Notes: generated by a model not told the origin, from the sequence alone. DNA of 64,000 bases from Chitinophaga fulva (GCF_012927205.1 NZ_JABBGC010000001.1:3162810-3226809); one strand, 5' to 3'. Counted from the first letter of the stretch, positions 40,621 to 50,512 are shown. Translations and numbers: made by a program.

Positions 40621-41784
40621 ATGAAGCAGGTATATAAAAACAAGATCCATTTTTTAGGGGGACTGATCGCGTTGGTTTGTATCCTGGCAACAGGCTGCCG
40701 TAAAACGGATTTCCCTGATGTCAGTTCACCGGCTTATCTCCGGGTATTCAACTGTCTGACCTATAACGTCACCATCGATAATAAGGATGCGCCACAGCCT
40801 TTCCTGACCATGCTGATAGACCCTGTGCTGGATGCTTCCGGAATGCCGGTCAACGCAGACGTTACCTTCGATTTTATGGCCACCAGGGGCCCGCTGGCAA
40901 GACCTTACCCGGACGCCGGCAATACCGCCCTGTGGCAGAAAGAATTTCCCGGTACGGCTAAAATCTCGGTAGGGCCTATTGTAAACGGCTACGACCTCTC
41001 CGGTTATGGAATGGTGAAAAGTGGCACCCACCGGTTTATGTTCGTATCACGGCCACGCAGCAACGATCCCTTCTATTCCCTGCCGGCCAGCGCCAGGAAA
41101 GGAATACTGGTAGACACTACCATCAACCTCGAACAAGGCGAGATCTATACTATGAACATACTGGAGAAATCAGTATACACACGGAAGACCGGTCTTTATC
41201 TCCGCAAGGAAATATTTACCAAAATACCGCTGTCGGATTCACTGGTGTACACCAACTTTTATAACCTGAGCTCAGAAGGATATGCACAGACATTCGTGTT
41301 CAGTGATAACAGTAAAAATACCTGTATCAGAGATACCATGAACGTCTTCTATTCCCTGTATGGAAATGACCGGAAAGGCATTAAAGGGTATACCAATGCA
41401 TTTATGACCGGCATGACACGCTCACAGGACCCGGTGGTGCATCCTTACGGCAACTTCCCGCTGTTCCCGGACTCCACCGCCAGCCATATTTATGCTGGTA
41501 CTTCAGGTCAGATGTTCAATATCCTCAGTCCCGGTACGCCGCCCGACCAGGGCGAACAGTCAGACGACAGCAAAGGCAACTATACCTCCTTTGCATTAGG
41601 CCCTCAGGCGCCGGTGGCCGTGTTTAATCTCGGTGGCGATGTACGCACCGGCATGGTCATCTCTGTTTACTCCGGTATCTATAATCCGCGGTCATTTGCT
41701 ACCGTCAATACAGTAGAGTATGTGAATGGCAATATGTACATCACCACGCTGCAACGCCGTTATGATCCGCCTGTCTATAAATAA
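40621..41784 (+). CDS. surface lipoprotein of unknown function
   Basis: 387 residues with lipobox LATGC (Cys26), then RKTDFPDVSSPAYLRVFNCL. The opening AYLRVFNCLTYNVTIDNKDA resembles the first strands of a DUF4397-like domain; the rest I do not recognise. It has a long beta-rich body with FTKIPLSDSLVYTNFYNLS and ends ITTLQRRYDPPVYK. It begins 6 bases after the DUF4397 gene, so co-translation is likely. A frame overlapping its end at 41726 is not a gene start; the next gene starts at 41792. Confidence 0.7.
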   Translation: MKQVYKNKIHFLGGLIALVCILATGCRKTDFPDVSSPAYLRVFNCLTYNVTIDNKDAPQPFLTMLIDPVLDASGMPVNADVTFDFMATRGPLARPYPDAGNTALWQKEFPGTAKISVGPIVNGYDLSGYGMVKSGTHRFMFVSRPRSNDPFYSLPASARKGILVDTTINLEQGEIYTMNILEKSVYTRKTGLYLRKEIFTKIPLSDSLVYTNFYNLSSEGYAQTFVFSDNSKNTCIRDTMNVFYSLYGNDRKGIKGYTNAFMTGMTRSQDPVVHPYGNFPLFPDSTASHIYAGTSGQMFNILSPGTPPDQGEQSDDSKGNYTSFALGPQAPVAVFNLGGDVRTGMVISVYSGIYNPRSFATVNTVEYVNGNMYITTLQRRYDPPVYK

Positions 41785-41791
41785 ACGAATC

Positions 41792-42823
41792 ATGAAAAGA
41801 TACTTCATCACTTATATTTCCCTGTTGGTGCTGCTGGTGACCGCCTGTAAAAAGATAGATGTTACCGGTGACGAACATACGTCCGACATCCGCACGATAG
41901 GTGACTTTATACACAATAACTATGACCTGAGCCTGTTGTCTGCCGCCTTGCAGCAAACAGCGCTGCTGGACAGCCTGAATGCAGAAGGGCCTTTTACCAT
42001 ATGGGCGCCGGACAACAAGGCGTTTAACAACATCGGTATCAACAAACCGGATGATTTCAGTAAGCTGAACAAGGATAGTCTTCGTACAGCCCTGAAAAAC
42101 CTGATGCTGAAAGAACGTATATACACTTCTGTTATCCCTGCACAGCTGGACAACCGCTATACCTGCCTCGGCGGCATGTCGTCCTACATCTCAGTGGGCG
42201 TAATAGGTACCAACGCCGATGCATTTCCCACCGCCTTCAATGGCAGTATGGTGTACGATGTCGGCAAACGTAACCTGGCCATGAAAAATGGCGTGATACA
42301 TATCCTGAAAGCAGTACCCAAATATAACGGGCAAAGCACGCAGGAGCTATTGGCTGCCGATACCACCCTGTCCATCTTCGTGGCTTTATTGAAGAAAACC
42401 AATCAGTGGGATGCCCTGAAAGCAGAAGGTCCGTTTACCGTGTATGCACCGGTAAATGATGCTTTCCGCAGCTTTCAGCTGACACCTGACAGCATCGCCA
42501 GAATAGACCTGAGCCGCTACAAACCACTTGCTTTTAACGTGTATACGCTGGGGTTAAAACCGCACCATATCCTGATGAGTGACCTGATCGTGATTGGCGC
42601 CAGCAGTGCCCGTATTGATCTGGGAGATGGGTATGCCATCAATCCCAATCCCTACGGTGGCTTTAATGTCTATGCGCCTCCGGGAGCAAAATGGAACTAT
42701 CATAGTCCCAGTGGGGTTGTCATTGCGGATGGTGCAAAAGGACAGGATATCATGGCCACCAACGGGGTGATCAACCGTATCAATAACATCCTGTTGTACC
42801 CTGACTCACTTTTAATCAAATAA
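41792..42823 (+). CDS. fasciclin (FAS1) domain lipoprotein, first of three
   Basis: 343 residues from ATG 41792, giving lipobox LLVTAC (Cys19); the longer frame at 41726 overlaps the preceding gene. Two FAS1 domains: H1 motifs FTIWAPDNKAF and FTVYAPVNDAF, and H2 motifs MKNGVIHILKAV and ATNGVINRINNILL. FAS1 domains mediate adhesion to surfaces or matrix. It starts 7 bases after the previous stop and is followed at 8 bases by the next FAS1 gene, so it is an operon member. Confidence 0.9.
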   Translation: MKRYFITYISLLVLLVTACKKIDVTGDEHTSDIRTIGDFIHNNYDLSLLSAALQQTALLDSLNAEGPFTIWAPDNKAFNNIGINKPDDFSKLNKDSLRTALKNLMLKERIYTSVIPAQLDNRYTCLGGMSSYISVGVIGTNADAFPTAFNGSMVYDVGKRNLAMKNGVIHILKAVPKYNGQSTQELLAADTTLSIFVALLKKTNQWDALKAEGPFTVYAPVNDAFRSFQLTPDSIARIDLSRYKPLAFNVYTLGLKPHHILMSDLIVIGASSARIDLGDGYAINPNPYGGFNVYAPPGAKWNYHSPSGVVIADGAKGQDIMATNGVINRINNILLYPDSLLIK

Positions 42824-42831
42824 AACCGGAA

Positions 42832-44001
42832 ATGATGAAGAGACAATATTTCATATATACGTTTGCGTTGTTCCTGCTGTTTCTCTCCGCCTGCCGGTTA
42901 GAAGATGCACAGGTGGCACCGGTAGGCAAGCCGCTGGAGTATGCCGGTCCCACCCGAAAAATCCGTGAGTTGCTGGATAGTACCAATCTCACCGTTTACA
43001 AGGCTATCTGGAAAAAAGTGAATATGGATTCCGTCATTGCTGAGGGTTACTGGCAGGCCTATACGCTGTTGGCCCCTACGGATGAAAGTTTTGCCAAAGC
43101 GGGTATCACCGTGGATAAAGTGAAGGATATGCCGGTGGCCGATCTCGATACCCTGTTGTTTTATCACGTGCTCGACAGCTGGATGTCCGGCGACCAGCTG
43201 AAAAAGCTGACCGGCAGCAACAATATGCGTTCGCTGCTGCGGCGTACAGACCTGCCGGGATTCTATAGCAATGACCCTTATATCTACGCGCAATACCTGG
43301 GCTATCACGACGGCAAACTGATGATCAATGGGAAACCTTATGCGCTGAAGCCGCTGGAAGCTATCAACGGTACCATCTATATACTGGATGCCGTGCTGAA
43401 CAAGCCGGAGCAGGATATGTACGATTACCTCCTTGACAAGCCGGAATTCAGTTACCTGATGGAAGCTTTCCGTATCAGCGACAGTATTTACCAGTCGGCA
43501 TGGAAGCAGCCCCAGATGTTGAAACTGCTGAAGACAACATCGGAAAACAAGTCGATCACGCTGTTTGCGCCGACCAACCGCGCCTTTCAACAATCCGGAT
43601 TTAATACGGTAGATGATCTTCGGCAAAGAGCGCTGCGTTATGAGGTAGGATATTCCTACTACAATGATGACATGTATTACGTGAGCCCCACCACTTCACT
43701 GGACTCCGTGCTGTCAGCCAATCATCTGGATTTTAACAGTGCTATGAGGGTCAATTACCCACTGGTGCTGTTCTCTAACGATCTGACGGATAATGCCACA
43801 CTACCCGGTTTCCAGATCAGACCGGGATCACAATATCACGAAGGGCCGCAGTTTGTCCGGCTTTCCTTTACCAACAACGCCGGCAGCATTATGGTGAAGC
43901 AGTTCAATACATCCCTGCCTGCCCGCAAACTGGTAACAACCGACCTGCTGTTCCGCAACGGGGTTATTCATGTGATAGACGACGGTCTGTTTATGCCATA
44001 A
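42832..44001 (+). CDS. fasciclin (FAS1) domain lipoprotein, second of three
   Basis: 389 residues with lipobox LFLSAC (Cys21). FAS1 blocks: YTLLAPTDESFAKAG, ITLFAPTNRAFQQSGF and the H2 strands AINGTIYILDAVL and RNGVIHVIDDGLF. Two domains, with a longer, more diverged second half than its upstream neighbour. It lies 8 bases after the first FAS1 gene and 24 before the third. The three proteins differ clearly in sequence, so they are unlikely to be recent duplicates. Adhesive or ligand-binding surface role inferred. Confidence 0.88.
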   Translation: MMKRQYFIYTFALFLLFLSACRLEDAQVAPVGKPLEYAGPTRKIRELLDSTNLTVYKAIWKKVNMDSVIAEGYWQAYTLLAPTDESFAKAGITVDKVKDMPVADLDTLLFYHVLDSWMSGDQLKKLTGSNNMRSLLRRTDLPGFYSNDPYIYAQYLGYHDGKLMINGKPYALKPLEAINGTIYILDAVLNKPEQDMYDYLLDKPEFSYLMEAFRISDSIYQSAWKQPQMLKLLKTTSENKSITLFAPTNRAFQQSGFNTVDDLRQRALRYEVGYSYYNDDMYYVSPTTSLDSVLSANHLDFNSAMRVNYPLVLFSNDLTDNATLPGFQIRPGSQYHEGPQFVRLSFTNNAGSIMVKQFNTSLPARKLVTTDLLFRNGVIHVIDDGLFMP

Positions 44002-44025
44002 GGCTCATCAAAAACATTTAACAAG

Positions 44026-45003
44026 ATGAAGAAATATATATTGTTTGGGTTGATGACAACCGCTTTGTTTTCCTGTAAGAAGGACGACGACAACCTGTCC
44101 AGGCCTGATAAAGACAACAATAATATCCTGTACGTGATCGAGGATAACAAGTTCAATTTTTCTTATTTCAATACCGCATTAACGGTGACCAATTACGGTC
44201 TCACTTTCCGCGAAAAGGGGCCTTATACCGTACTGATACCGGATGATAACGCCTTTCAGAAATCCGGTTATAATACTGCTGCAGATGTGGCCAAGGAAAA
44301 GGGAGGGGTGCTGATGAACCTGGTGAAATATCACACCCTGCCAGGACAATGGCAGCTGGATAAACTGCCTTTCCGGTTTAACCAGCCGGTTACCACCGCT
44401 ATGGGCGCGCAACTGTATGTTACCCACTGGGTACATGGAACAGATACGGTCATCGTGGTGAACGGCACCCGCGTGACCGCGCTCAATATGCCTGCCGGCA
44501 ATGGACTGATACAGGTGATCAACACCGTGCTGAATCCACTGGTGCAGGATAAGCTGAGTGATGCCATAGCCGCAGAACCAACGCTGACATATTTCAACGC
44601 TGCACTGCAACGGGCAGGTTTGAAAGACCTGCTGAAAGGCGACGGCCCGCTTACGGTATTCGCCCCCGGCAACAGCGCTTTCGTGGCTGCTGGTTTTCCT
44701 ACCACCGACAGTATTGTGCAAACCGATCCGGCGCTGCTGCGTAACCTGCTGCAGTTCCATATGCTGGCCACCCGCCGCTTCGTGTATGATTACGTGTTAA
44801 CTACCGATAACAGCAACCAGACGCAGCAGAATATGCTGAATAGCAGTACCACCACTGTTAACCTGCAAAATAACGGCAACGACTATAGCATTACCATCCA
44901 GGGGACCGGTAACCGCCAACCTGCACAGCTGTTGAAGTCCAATGTGCTGACCAATAACGGGGTACTGCATATCATCGATCAGGTACTGACAGAAAACTTC
45001 TGA
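44026..45003 (+). CDS. fasciclin (FAS1) domain lipoprotein, third of three
   Basis: 325 residues with lipobox TALFSC (Cys17) then KKDDDNLSRP. Two FAS1 domains: YTVLIPDDNAFQKSGY with GNGLIQVINTVLN, and LTVFAPGNSAFVAAGF with TNNGVLHIIDQVL. It is the shortest and most canonical of the three. Followed by the Oar-like receptor gene after 24 bases. Predicted to face outward or sit at the outer membrane like the other cluster lipoproteins. Confidence 0.9.
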   Translation: MKKYILFGLMTTALFSCKKDDDNLSRPDKDNNNILYVIEDNKFNFSYFNTALTVTNYGLTFREKGPYTVLIPDDNAFQKSGYNTAADVAKEKGGVLMNLVKYHTLPGQWQLDKLPFRFNQPVTTAMGAQLYVTHWVHGTDTVIVVNGTRVTALNMPAGNGLIQVINTVLNPLVQDKLSDAIAAEPTLTYFNAALQRAGLKDLLKGDGPLTVFAPGNSAFVAAGFPTTDSIVQTDPALLRNLLQFHMLATRRFVYDYVLTTDNSNQTQQNMLNSSTTTVNLQNNGNDYSITIQGTGNRQPAQLLKSNVLTNNGVLHIIDQVLTENF

Positions 45004-45027
45004 TGCGTTACTTAAAATGATCCGAAA

Positions 45028-48000
45028 ATGAAAAAATTATATATACTATTAAGCCTGCTGTGTGTACTCATTGTCACGCACCTGCGGGCACAGGAAACCA
45101 GCGGACGGCTCGACGGGCGCGTACTGGATGGTAAGGGGCAGCCTGTTCCCGGTGTAACGGTACAGGCCATACATACGCCTACGGGCACACGTTATGGTAC
45201 CGTGGCCAGTAATGACGGCCGTTATCACCTGCCGGGACTCCGCATCGGTGGCCCCTATACGGTACAGGCTTCCATGATGGGAATGGGAACACAAACAAAA
45301 GAAGGCTTGCAGATAAGACTGGGGGAGCCTTTGCAGCTGGAACTGATATTGGAAGATAAACAGAAACAGCTGTCGGAAGTAGTGGTGAAAGGAAACAAAG
45401 TGGCTAAGGCCAGTACCTATGGTGCCGGCCAGAACATCAGCAGCACGCAGCTGAAAAACATGCCTACCGTTAGCCGTAGCATACAGGACATGACGCGGCT
45501 GGTGCCGCAGGCATCGAAAGATAACTCTTTCGGCGGTACGAATTTCCGCTATAACAACGTTACCCTCGACGGCGCCATCAACAACGATGCGATAGGCTTC
45601 AGTCCTTCTACCGGCGGTATTACCGGTACTTCCGGCATGCCCGGCGCCAGCACGCATACCAATCCGGTGTCTATGGACGCGATCGAGGACATGCAGGTAT
45701 ACCTCGCCCCGTTCGACGTGAAGATCGGTAATTTCACCGGCGGCAGTATCAACGCGGTCACCCGCAGCGGTACCAACACCTTCACCGGTTCCGTATATGC
45801 TTTCGGCCGTAATGCCGCTATCACCGGCAAAGACAGAGCCGGCACCCTCGGCAAAATGAACAGTGACTTTTACGATTATCAGACTGGTATACGCCTGGGC
45901 TTTCCTATCATCAAAGACAAACTGTTCTTTTTCACCAATGAGGAATTTACAGGTCGCCGTGATCCCACGCAGCTGCTGGCCGGCCAGCCTGAAACAGCGC
46001 AGATACTCAGCGCGAAAGATGAGCAGGATATCCGCAATGCTACACTACAGCGTTATGGCAATGCCTTTGATCCCGGTACCGGCGGCGCCTTCAGCGCCAA
46101 AAGCAACTCCTGTAAATTTTTTAATCGCCTCGACTGGAACATCAATGACAAACATCAGCTGTCTATCCGCAATAACACTATCCTCTCTGAGGCCATGATG
46201 ATGGACCGCGACCAGGCTGATTTCCGCTTCACCAGTATGGCTTACAAACAGACCAACAACCAGACATCGACGGTGGCGGAGCTGAAATCCCGCTTCACTC
46301 CCCAACTGGCCAACAGCCTGATCGTAGGTTTTACATCGGTGAAGGATAAACGTGATCCGCAATCCGATCCGGCATTGCCGCAGGTGCAGATCATGGGCCG
46401 CACACCGGGTACTACCATCTACCTGGGAACAGACAGGGAAGCAGCTATTTTTAACATGCAGCAACGTACCTGGGAAATCACCGACAACGTGACCCTCTAC
46501 AAAGGAAAACATACTTTCCTCTTTGGTACACACAATGAGCTGTATCATATCAACTATGGCTTTGTGAACAGCTGGAACGGCCGGGTGGACTATCTCAGCA
46601 TAGATGACTACCTCCAAAATAATCCATGGCGCGTAAGAGGCAGCTATAACTATACTGACAATAGCAGAGGTTATATCATGGACCATCCGCAGTCCTTTAA
46701 CCTGGATATGTTAAGCGCTTATGCACAGGACGAAATTCAGCTGACAGACAAACTGAAAATTACACCGGGTATCAGGGCCGACTATACGTTGTTACCGGAA
46801 AAGCCCACACTGAGTGACAAAACCCAAACCGCCCTACAGGACGGCTTCCTCGGTACGACTTATTACTACACGCCACTGAACCAGATCACGAATCACTACT
46901 TCAACCGGGTACAAATCTCTCCGCGCCTGGGTTTCCGTTACGACTGGATGGGTAATCAACGCCTGATTCTCCGGGGTGGCATCGGTATGTTCACCGGCAG
47001 GATTCCGCTCGCCTGGCTGGCTTATGCTTACTACAACAATGGCGATACTTACGGCGCATTCGATCAGAAAGCAGACCAGCAGGCATTCGTAAAAGGCTCT
47101 GATCCGCTGAAAGGCGGCAGCAATGGCATCGGCGGATTTATTGAACAAAACGGCGCCGTGCTGAACAACAAAAACACCGGTAAAACACAGGTGGACGTGG
47201 TGGATAATAACTTCGTAATGCCAAAGGTGCTGCGTACCAGCCTGGCCGCTGAATATACCACTACGTCAGGATATAAATTCACGGTAGAAGGTATTTATAC
47301 GAGGAGCCTGAAAGATGTAATGTTCAGACAGGTAAACATCAAAGATGACCCGCGTTATTTTGGATATGATACAAATCAGTCACAGCCTGTGTTTGGCGGT
47401 AGTGTAGATCCCCGCTTTGCCAATGCTTACGAATTAAGCAATACCAATAAAGGTTACCGCTACAGCCTCACCGGTAGCATCAACAGGAATTACGCTTTCG
47501 GGTTAAATGCCGGTGTGTCTTATACCTATGGGGAGTCAAAAGATGTGTCCAACGGTATCCGTAACTCTATGGAGAGCAACTGGCAGCTGAACCAGGCGCT
47601 GAATCCCAATAACCCAGACCTCGCTTATTCCAATTTCGATATCCGTCACCGCATCGTGGTGCATGTGGATTATCGCAAGGCATGGGATAAAAAATGGATC
47701 AGCAGTTTCGCCTTGTTTGTCAGTGCGCAGTCCGGCTCTCCGTTTACCTACGGTATCGTGAACAACAGTATCCAGGGACTGCCGCAGCAGGTAAGCCTGG
47801 TGTATATTCCACAGGCCGCGGAAGCTGCCCGTTACTTCCAGGATTATACAGATGCAGCGGGTAACGCCATAACAGCTGCCACACAGGCAGAAGCCTTTAA
47901 TCGCTATGTGGATGGAAACGCTTACCTGCGTAGCCGTCGCGGTGATTTTACTGAAAGGAACGCCGGCCGCACACCATGGAATACACAGGCTGATTTCCAC

Positions 48001-48288
48001 TTCGGACAAGAGTATCATTTCTCTGACCGCCCGGGCAGTAGCTTCCTGACCTTTACGCTGGACGTGATGAACCTTACCAATCTGCTGAACAAAGACTGGG
48101 GCAGGGCGTATTTCTCGCCCAATACGTTCAACTCAACTGCCAGTGTGGGATTAACACCTTTTTATCCCGGCCGGCAGGGCAAGGAGAATTATCCGGTGTA
48201 TATGTTTGCTGATCCGGGTAAACCTTATGCAGTTGATTTCTTTAACTCCCGCTACCAGCTGCAGTTAGGGATGAGGTATTCATTTTAG
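45028..48288 (+). CDS. Oar-like TonB-dependent outer-membrane receptor
   Basis: 1086 residues: signal peptide ending HLRAQ, carboxypeptidase-regulatory-like domain about 25-105 (GRLDGRVLDGKGQPVPGVTV), TonB plug with TLDGAINNDAIGFSPSTGG and NFTGGSINAVTRSGTNTFTG, then a large barrel ending LQLGMRYSF. The SINAVTRSGTN block is typical of Oar-like proteins (outer-membrane receptors with a carboxypeptidase-like extension). There is no STN domain, so it should not signal to FecR; it may act as the transport or export partner of the lipoproteins. Confidence 0.92.
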   Translation: MKKLYILLSLLCVLIVTHLRAQETSGRLDGRVLDGKGQPVPGVTVQAIHTPTGTRYGTVASNDGRYHLPGLRIGGPYTVQASMMGMGTQTKEGLQIRLGEPLQLELILEDKQKQLSEVVVKGNKVAKASTYGAGQNISSTQLKNMPTVSRSIQDMTRLVPQASKDNSFGGTNFRYNNVTLDGAINNDAIGFSPSTGGITGTSGMPGASTHTNPVSMDAIEDMQVYLAPFDVKIGNFTGGSINAVTRSGTNTFTGSVYAFGRNAAITGKDRAGTLGKMNSDFYDYQTGIRLGFPIIKDKLFFFTNEEFTGRRDPTQLLAGQPETAQILSAKDEQDIRNATLQRYGNAFDPGTGGAFSAKSNSCKFFNRLDWNINDKHQLSIRNNTILSEAMMMDRDQADFRFTSMAYKQTNNQTSTVAELKSRFTPQLANSLIVGFTSVKDKRDPQSDPALPQVQIMGRTPGTTIYLGTDREAAIFNMQQRTWEITDNVTLYKGKHTFLFGTHNELYHINYGFVNSWNGRVDYLSIDDYLQNNPWRVRGSYNYTDNSRGYIMDHPQSFNLDMLSAYAQDEIQLTDKLKITPGIRADYTLLPEKPTLSDKTQTALQDGFLGTTYYYTPLNQITNHYFNRVQISPRLGFRYDWMGNQRLILRGGIGMFTGRIPLAWLAYAYYNNGDTYGAFDQKADQQAFVKGSDPLKGGSNGIGGFIEQNGAVLNNKNTGKTQVDVVDNNFVMPKVLRTSLAAEYTTTSGYKFTVEGIYTRSLKDVMFRQVNIKDDPRYFGYDTNQSQPVFGGSVDPRFANAYELSNTNKGYRYSLTGSINRNYAFGLNAGVSYTYGESKDVSNGIRNSMESNWQLNQALNPNNPDLAYSNFDIRHRIVVHVDYRKAWDKKWISSFALFVSAQSGSPFTYGIVNNSIQGLPQQVSLVYIPQAAEAARYFQDYTDAAGNAITAATQAEAFNRYVDGNAYLRSRRGDFTERNAGRTPWNTQADFHFGQEYHFSDRPGSSFLTFTLDVMNLTNLLNKDWGRAYFSPNTFNSTASVGLTPFYPGRQGKENYPVYMFADPGKPYAVDFFNSRYQLQLGMRYSF

Positions 48289-48312
48289 GTAATCGATATC
48301 AAATTAAAAGTG

Positions 48313-50490
48313 ATGAAACATTTTATATATTTTTTAGCGGGTGTCATGATCATGCTGGCTGCCTGCAAAAAAGACCATAAGGAGGTAGAGACGCCGCTGA
48401 CGGTTTCCGGTTTTATGCCGGGCAGTGGTAACCCTGGCACGGTGGTGACTATACGGGGAACAGGGTTCAGTCGTACGCTCGAATCCAATGAAGTAGCTTT
48501 CAATGGAGCCGCTGCCCGTGTAGTGAGCGCCAACGATTCTGTATTGGTGGTACAGGCCCCTGATAAAGGGACTACCGGCCCGCTGACGGTAAAGAACGGC
48601 GACCGCACCATACAGGGCGGCACCTATACCTATCAGGCGTTGAGCATTCACCATATTGCACCAGCCAATGGTCCGGCAGGCACCAATATCTACATTTCCG
48701 GTGCTGGTTTTACGGCGACCGACGGTCCTGCTGAAGTGACTGTCAACGGGCATACGGCGATTATCGCCAATTCCAACGATACCTTGCTGGTGGTGATTGT
48801 ACCGACAGATGCAGGCGCTGGTGAGATAGAAGTGAAGGTGAATGGCACACACGCTACCGGTCCGAAATTTAATTATCAGTCTATCACACAGGTCAAGCCG
48901 GCCAAAGGCGGCGCTGGGACACAGGTTACACTGACCGGTACCGGTTTTGACCAGGCGGCGGCCAACAATCAGGTGTCCTTCAACGGAGCGGCAGCTACCG
49001 TGGTGAGTGCCACCGCCACTTCGTTGGTGGTGATAGCACCGGCCAATGTAAAAACCGGTCCGGTGTCGCTGACGATGAACGGACAGAAAACCACCGGCCC
49101 TGTATTTATACAGGTGCCGCCGCCTTCCATCAAGACGGTGGCGCCGCTTAGTGGTCCTATTGGCAGCACGGTCACCATCCAGGGTGATGAGTTCAGTGAT
49201 ATCACCGATGAAGATTCCGTGTTTATCAATGGCACGGCAACGCCTATACTAAGCGCTACCAAAGGGCAGTTGATCGTTACTGTTCCTCCCGGCACCACAT
49301 CTGGTACGCTTAAAGTAGTGGTGAACGGCCAGGAAGTCAATGGGCCGCGTTATGCGGTGCAGGCGCTGGGGGTATCGCAGCTATTGCCCGACAACGGATT
49401 GGCAGGCACCGTGATCAAAATCAGGGGTACCGGCTTCGACCCTGTGGCGGCCAATAACAATGTAACCATCAATGGACTGGCGCTGACGATCAATACAGCA
49501 TCCGATACGGTGTTAACGGCTACCATACCTACCGGCATAACTACTGGTCCGCTGCAGATTACTACCGGCAGCCTGTCGGCGACCGGACCGCTGTTCCGCA
49601 GAGCGGGTGTGAGCCTGTTCTATCAAGGAACGATGGTCGTGCCTAATCAGCGAGGCATGGCGATCGACAGCAAAGGATATGTGTACCTGAGCGCTAACAC
49701 TAAAATTTACAGAATCAATCCGGACGGTTCCGGTGGTACGCTCTTCGCAGGTGGTGACAATTCCGGTAATGCCAATGGCACCGGCGCTGCGGCGCAGTTC
49801 AACGGTATTTGCGGCCTTGCTTTTGATGCCAATGACAACCTGTATGTGGCCGACGGCTGGAACAACAGTGTGAGAAAGGTGACGCAGGCAGGAGAGGTGA
49901 CGACCTTCTATTCCGGTATCGAGAACCCGCCACGTTATATTACAGTCGATCCGTCAGGTAATGTGTATATCGGTTCTGAATACAACGGCACTTACCGCAT
50001 TTCCGCCGATGGCTCCCAGATCAAACAGCTGTCCAGGGGTGGATTCTCTTCACAATTCACTTACGTGAACGGGTCTGTGTTCTGGTCCAACACGGATGGC
50101 GGTGCCGTGTACCGCTACAACAGTGTTACCAGTGAGGTCGGACTGTTTGCCGGTACCTTCTTCCAGTCCGGTTATGTGGACGGGCCGCGCGGCGTTGGTA
50201 AGCTGGATGGCCCGGGCACGTTGGTATATGATCCGGTGAGCAGATTGATCTATGTGATAGATGGCAACAATGCTTCTATCAGAAGTATATCACTGGCAGA
50301 TGGTACCATTAGTACGATCACGGGCTCCGGGGGAACTTATGAGCCATGGCATACCGGCAATAAGAACGGCACCTTGCAGGAGGCCCTTATTTCACCGGCA
50401 TCGGCAGGGTCTATGGCAGTAGACCGGCAGGGGAATATTTACTTTGTGGAAGATTTCCTGCGCCAGATCAGGAAAATAACGTTGCGCTGA
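48313..50490 (+). CDS. IPT/TIG and NHL repeat surface lipoprotein
   Basis: 725 residues from ATG 48313 (a GTG at 48310 adds one residue). Lipobox MLAAC (Cys18). Five IPT/TIG immunoglobulin-like repeats, recognisable by PGSGNPGTVVTIRGTGFS, PANGPAGTNIYISGAGF, PAKGGAGTQVTLTGTGFD, PLSGPIGSTVTIQG and PDNGLAGTVIKIRGTGFD, each about 80-95 residues. Then a C-terminal NHL beta-propeller of about 270 residues (GMAIDSKGYVYLSANTK, GLAFDANDNLYVADGW, YITVDPSGNVYIGS). In SusC/D loci, such proteins are surface glycan-binding proteins; here it closes a cluster with no SusD. A terminator follows. Confidence 0.92.
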   Translation: MKHFIYFLAGVMIMLAACKKDHKEVETPLTVSGFMPGSGNPGTVVTIRGTGFSRTLESNEVAFNGAAARVVSANDSVLVVQAPDKGTTGPLTVKNGDRTIQGGTYTYQALSIHHIAPANGPAGTNIYISGAGFTATDGPAEVTVNGHTAIIANSNDTLLVVIVPTDAGAGEIEVKVNGTHATGPKFNYQSITQVKPAKGGAGTQVTLTGTGFDQAAANNQVSFNGAAATVVSATATSLVVIAPANVKTGPVSLTMNGQKTTGPVFIQVPPPSIKTVAPLSGPIGSTVTIQGDEFSDITDEDSVFINGTATPILSATKGQLIVTVPPGTTSGTLKVVVNGQEVNGPRYAVQALGVSQLLPDNGLAGTVIKIRGTGFDPVAANNNVTINGLALTINTASDTVLTATIPTGITTGPLQITTGSLSATGPLFRRAGVSLFYQGTMVVPNQRGMAIDSKGYVYLSANTKIYRINPDGSGGTLFAGGDNSGNANGTGAAAQFNGICGLAFDANDNLYVADGWNNSVRKVTQAGEVTTFYSGIENPPRYITVDPSGNVYIGSEYNGTYRISADGSQIKQLSRGGFSSQFTYVNGSVFWSNTDGGAVYRYNSVTSEVGLFAGTFFQSGYVDGPRGVGKLDGPGTLVYDPVSRLIYVIDGNNASIRSISLADGTISTITGSGGTYEPWHTGNKNGTLQEALISPASAGSMAVDRQGNIYFVEDFLRQIRKITLR

Positions 50491-50512
50491 GAATAACCCG
50501 GCTATGTGAAAA

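Noticed and set aside
41726..41791. N-terminal extension of the first FAS1 gene
   Set aside because: It overlaps the preceding gene and lacks a signal peptide; ATG 41792 gives a clean lipobox.
45049..45657. 202-residue minus-strand frame within the Oar-like receptor
   Set aside because: Antisense shadow without motifs in a clearly coding plus strand.
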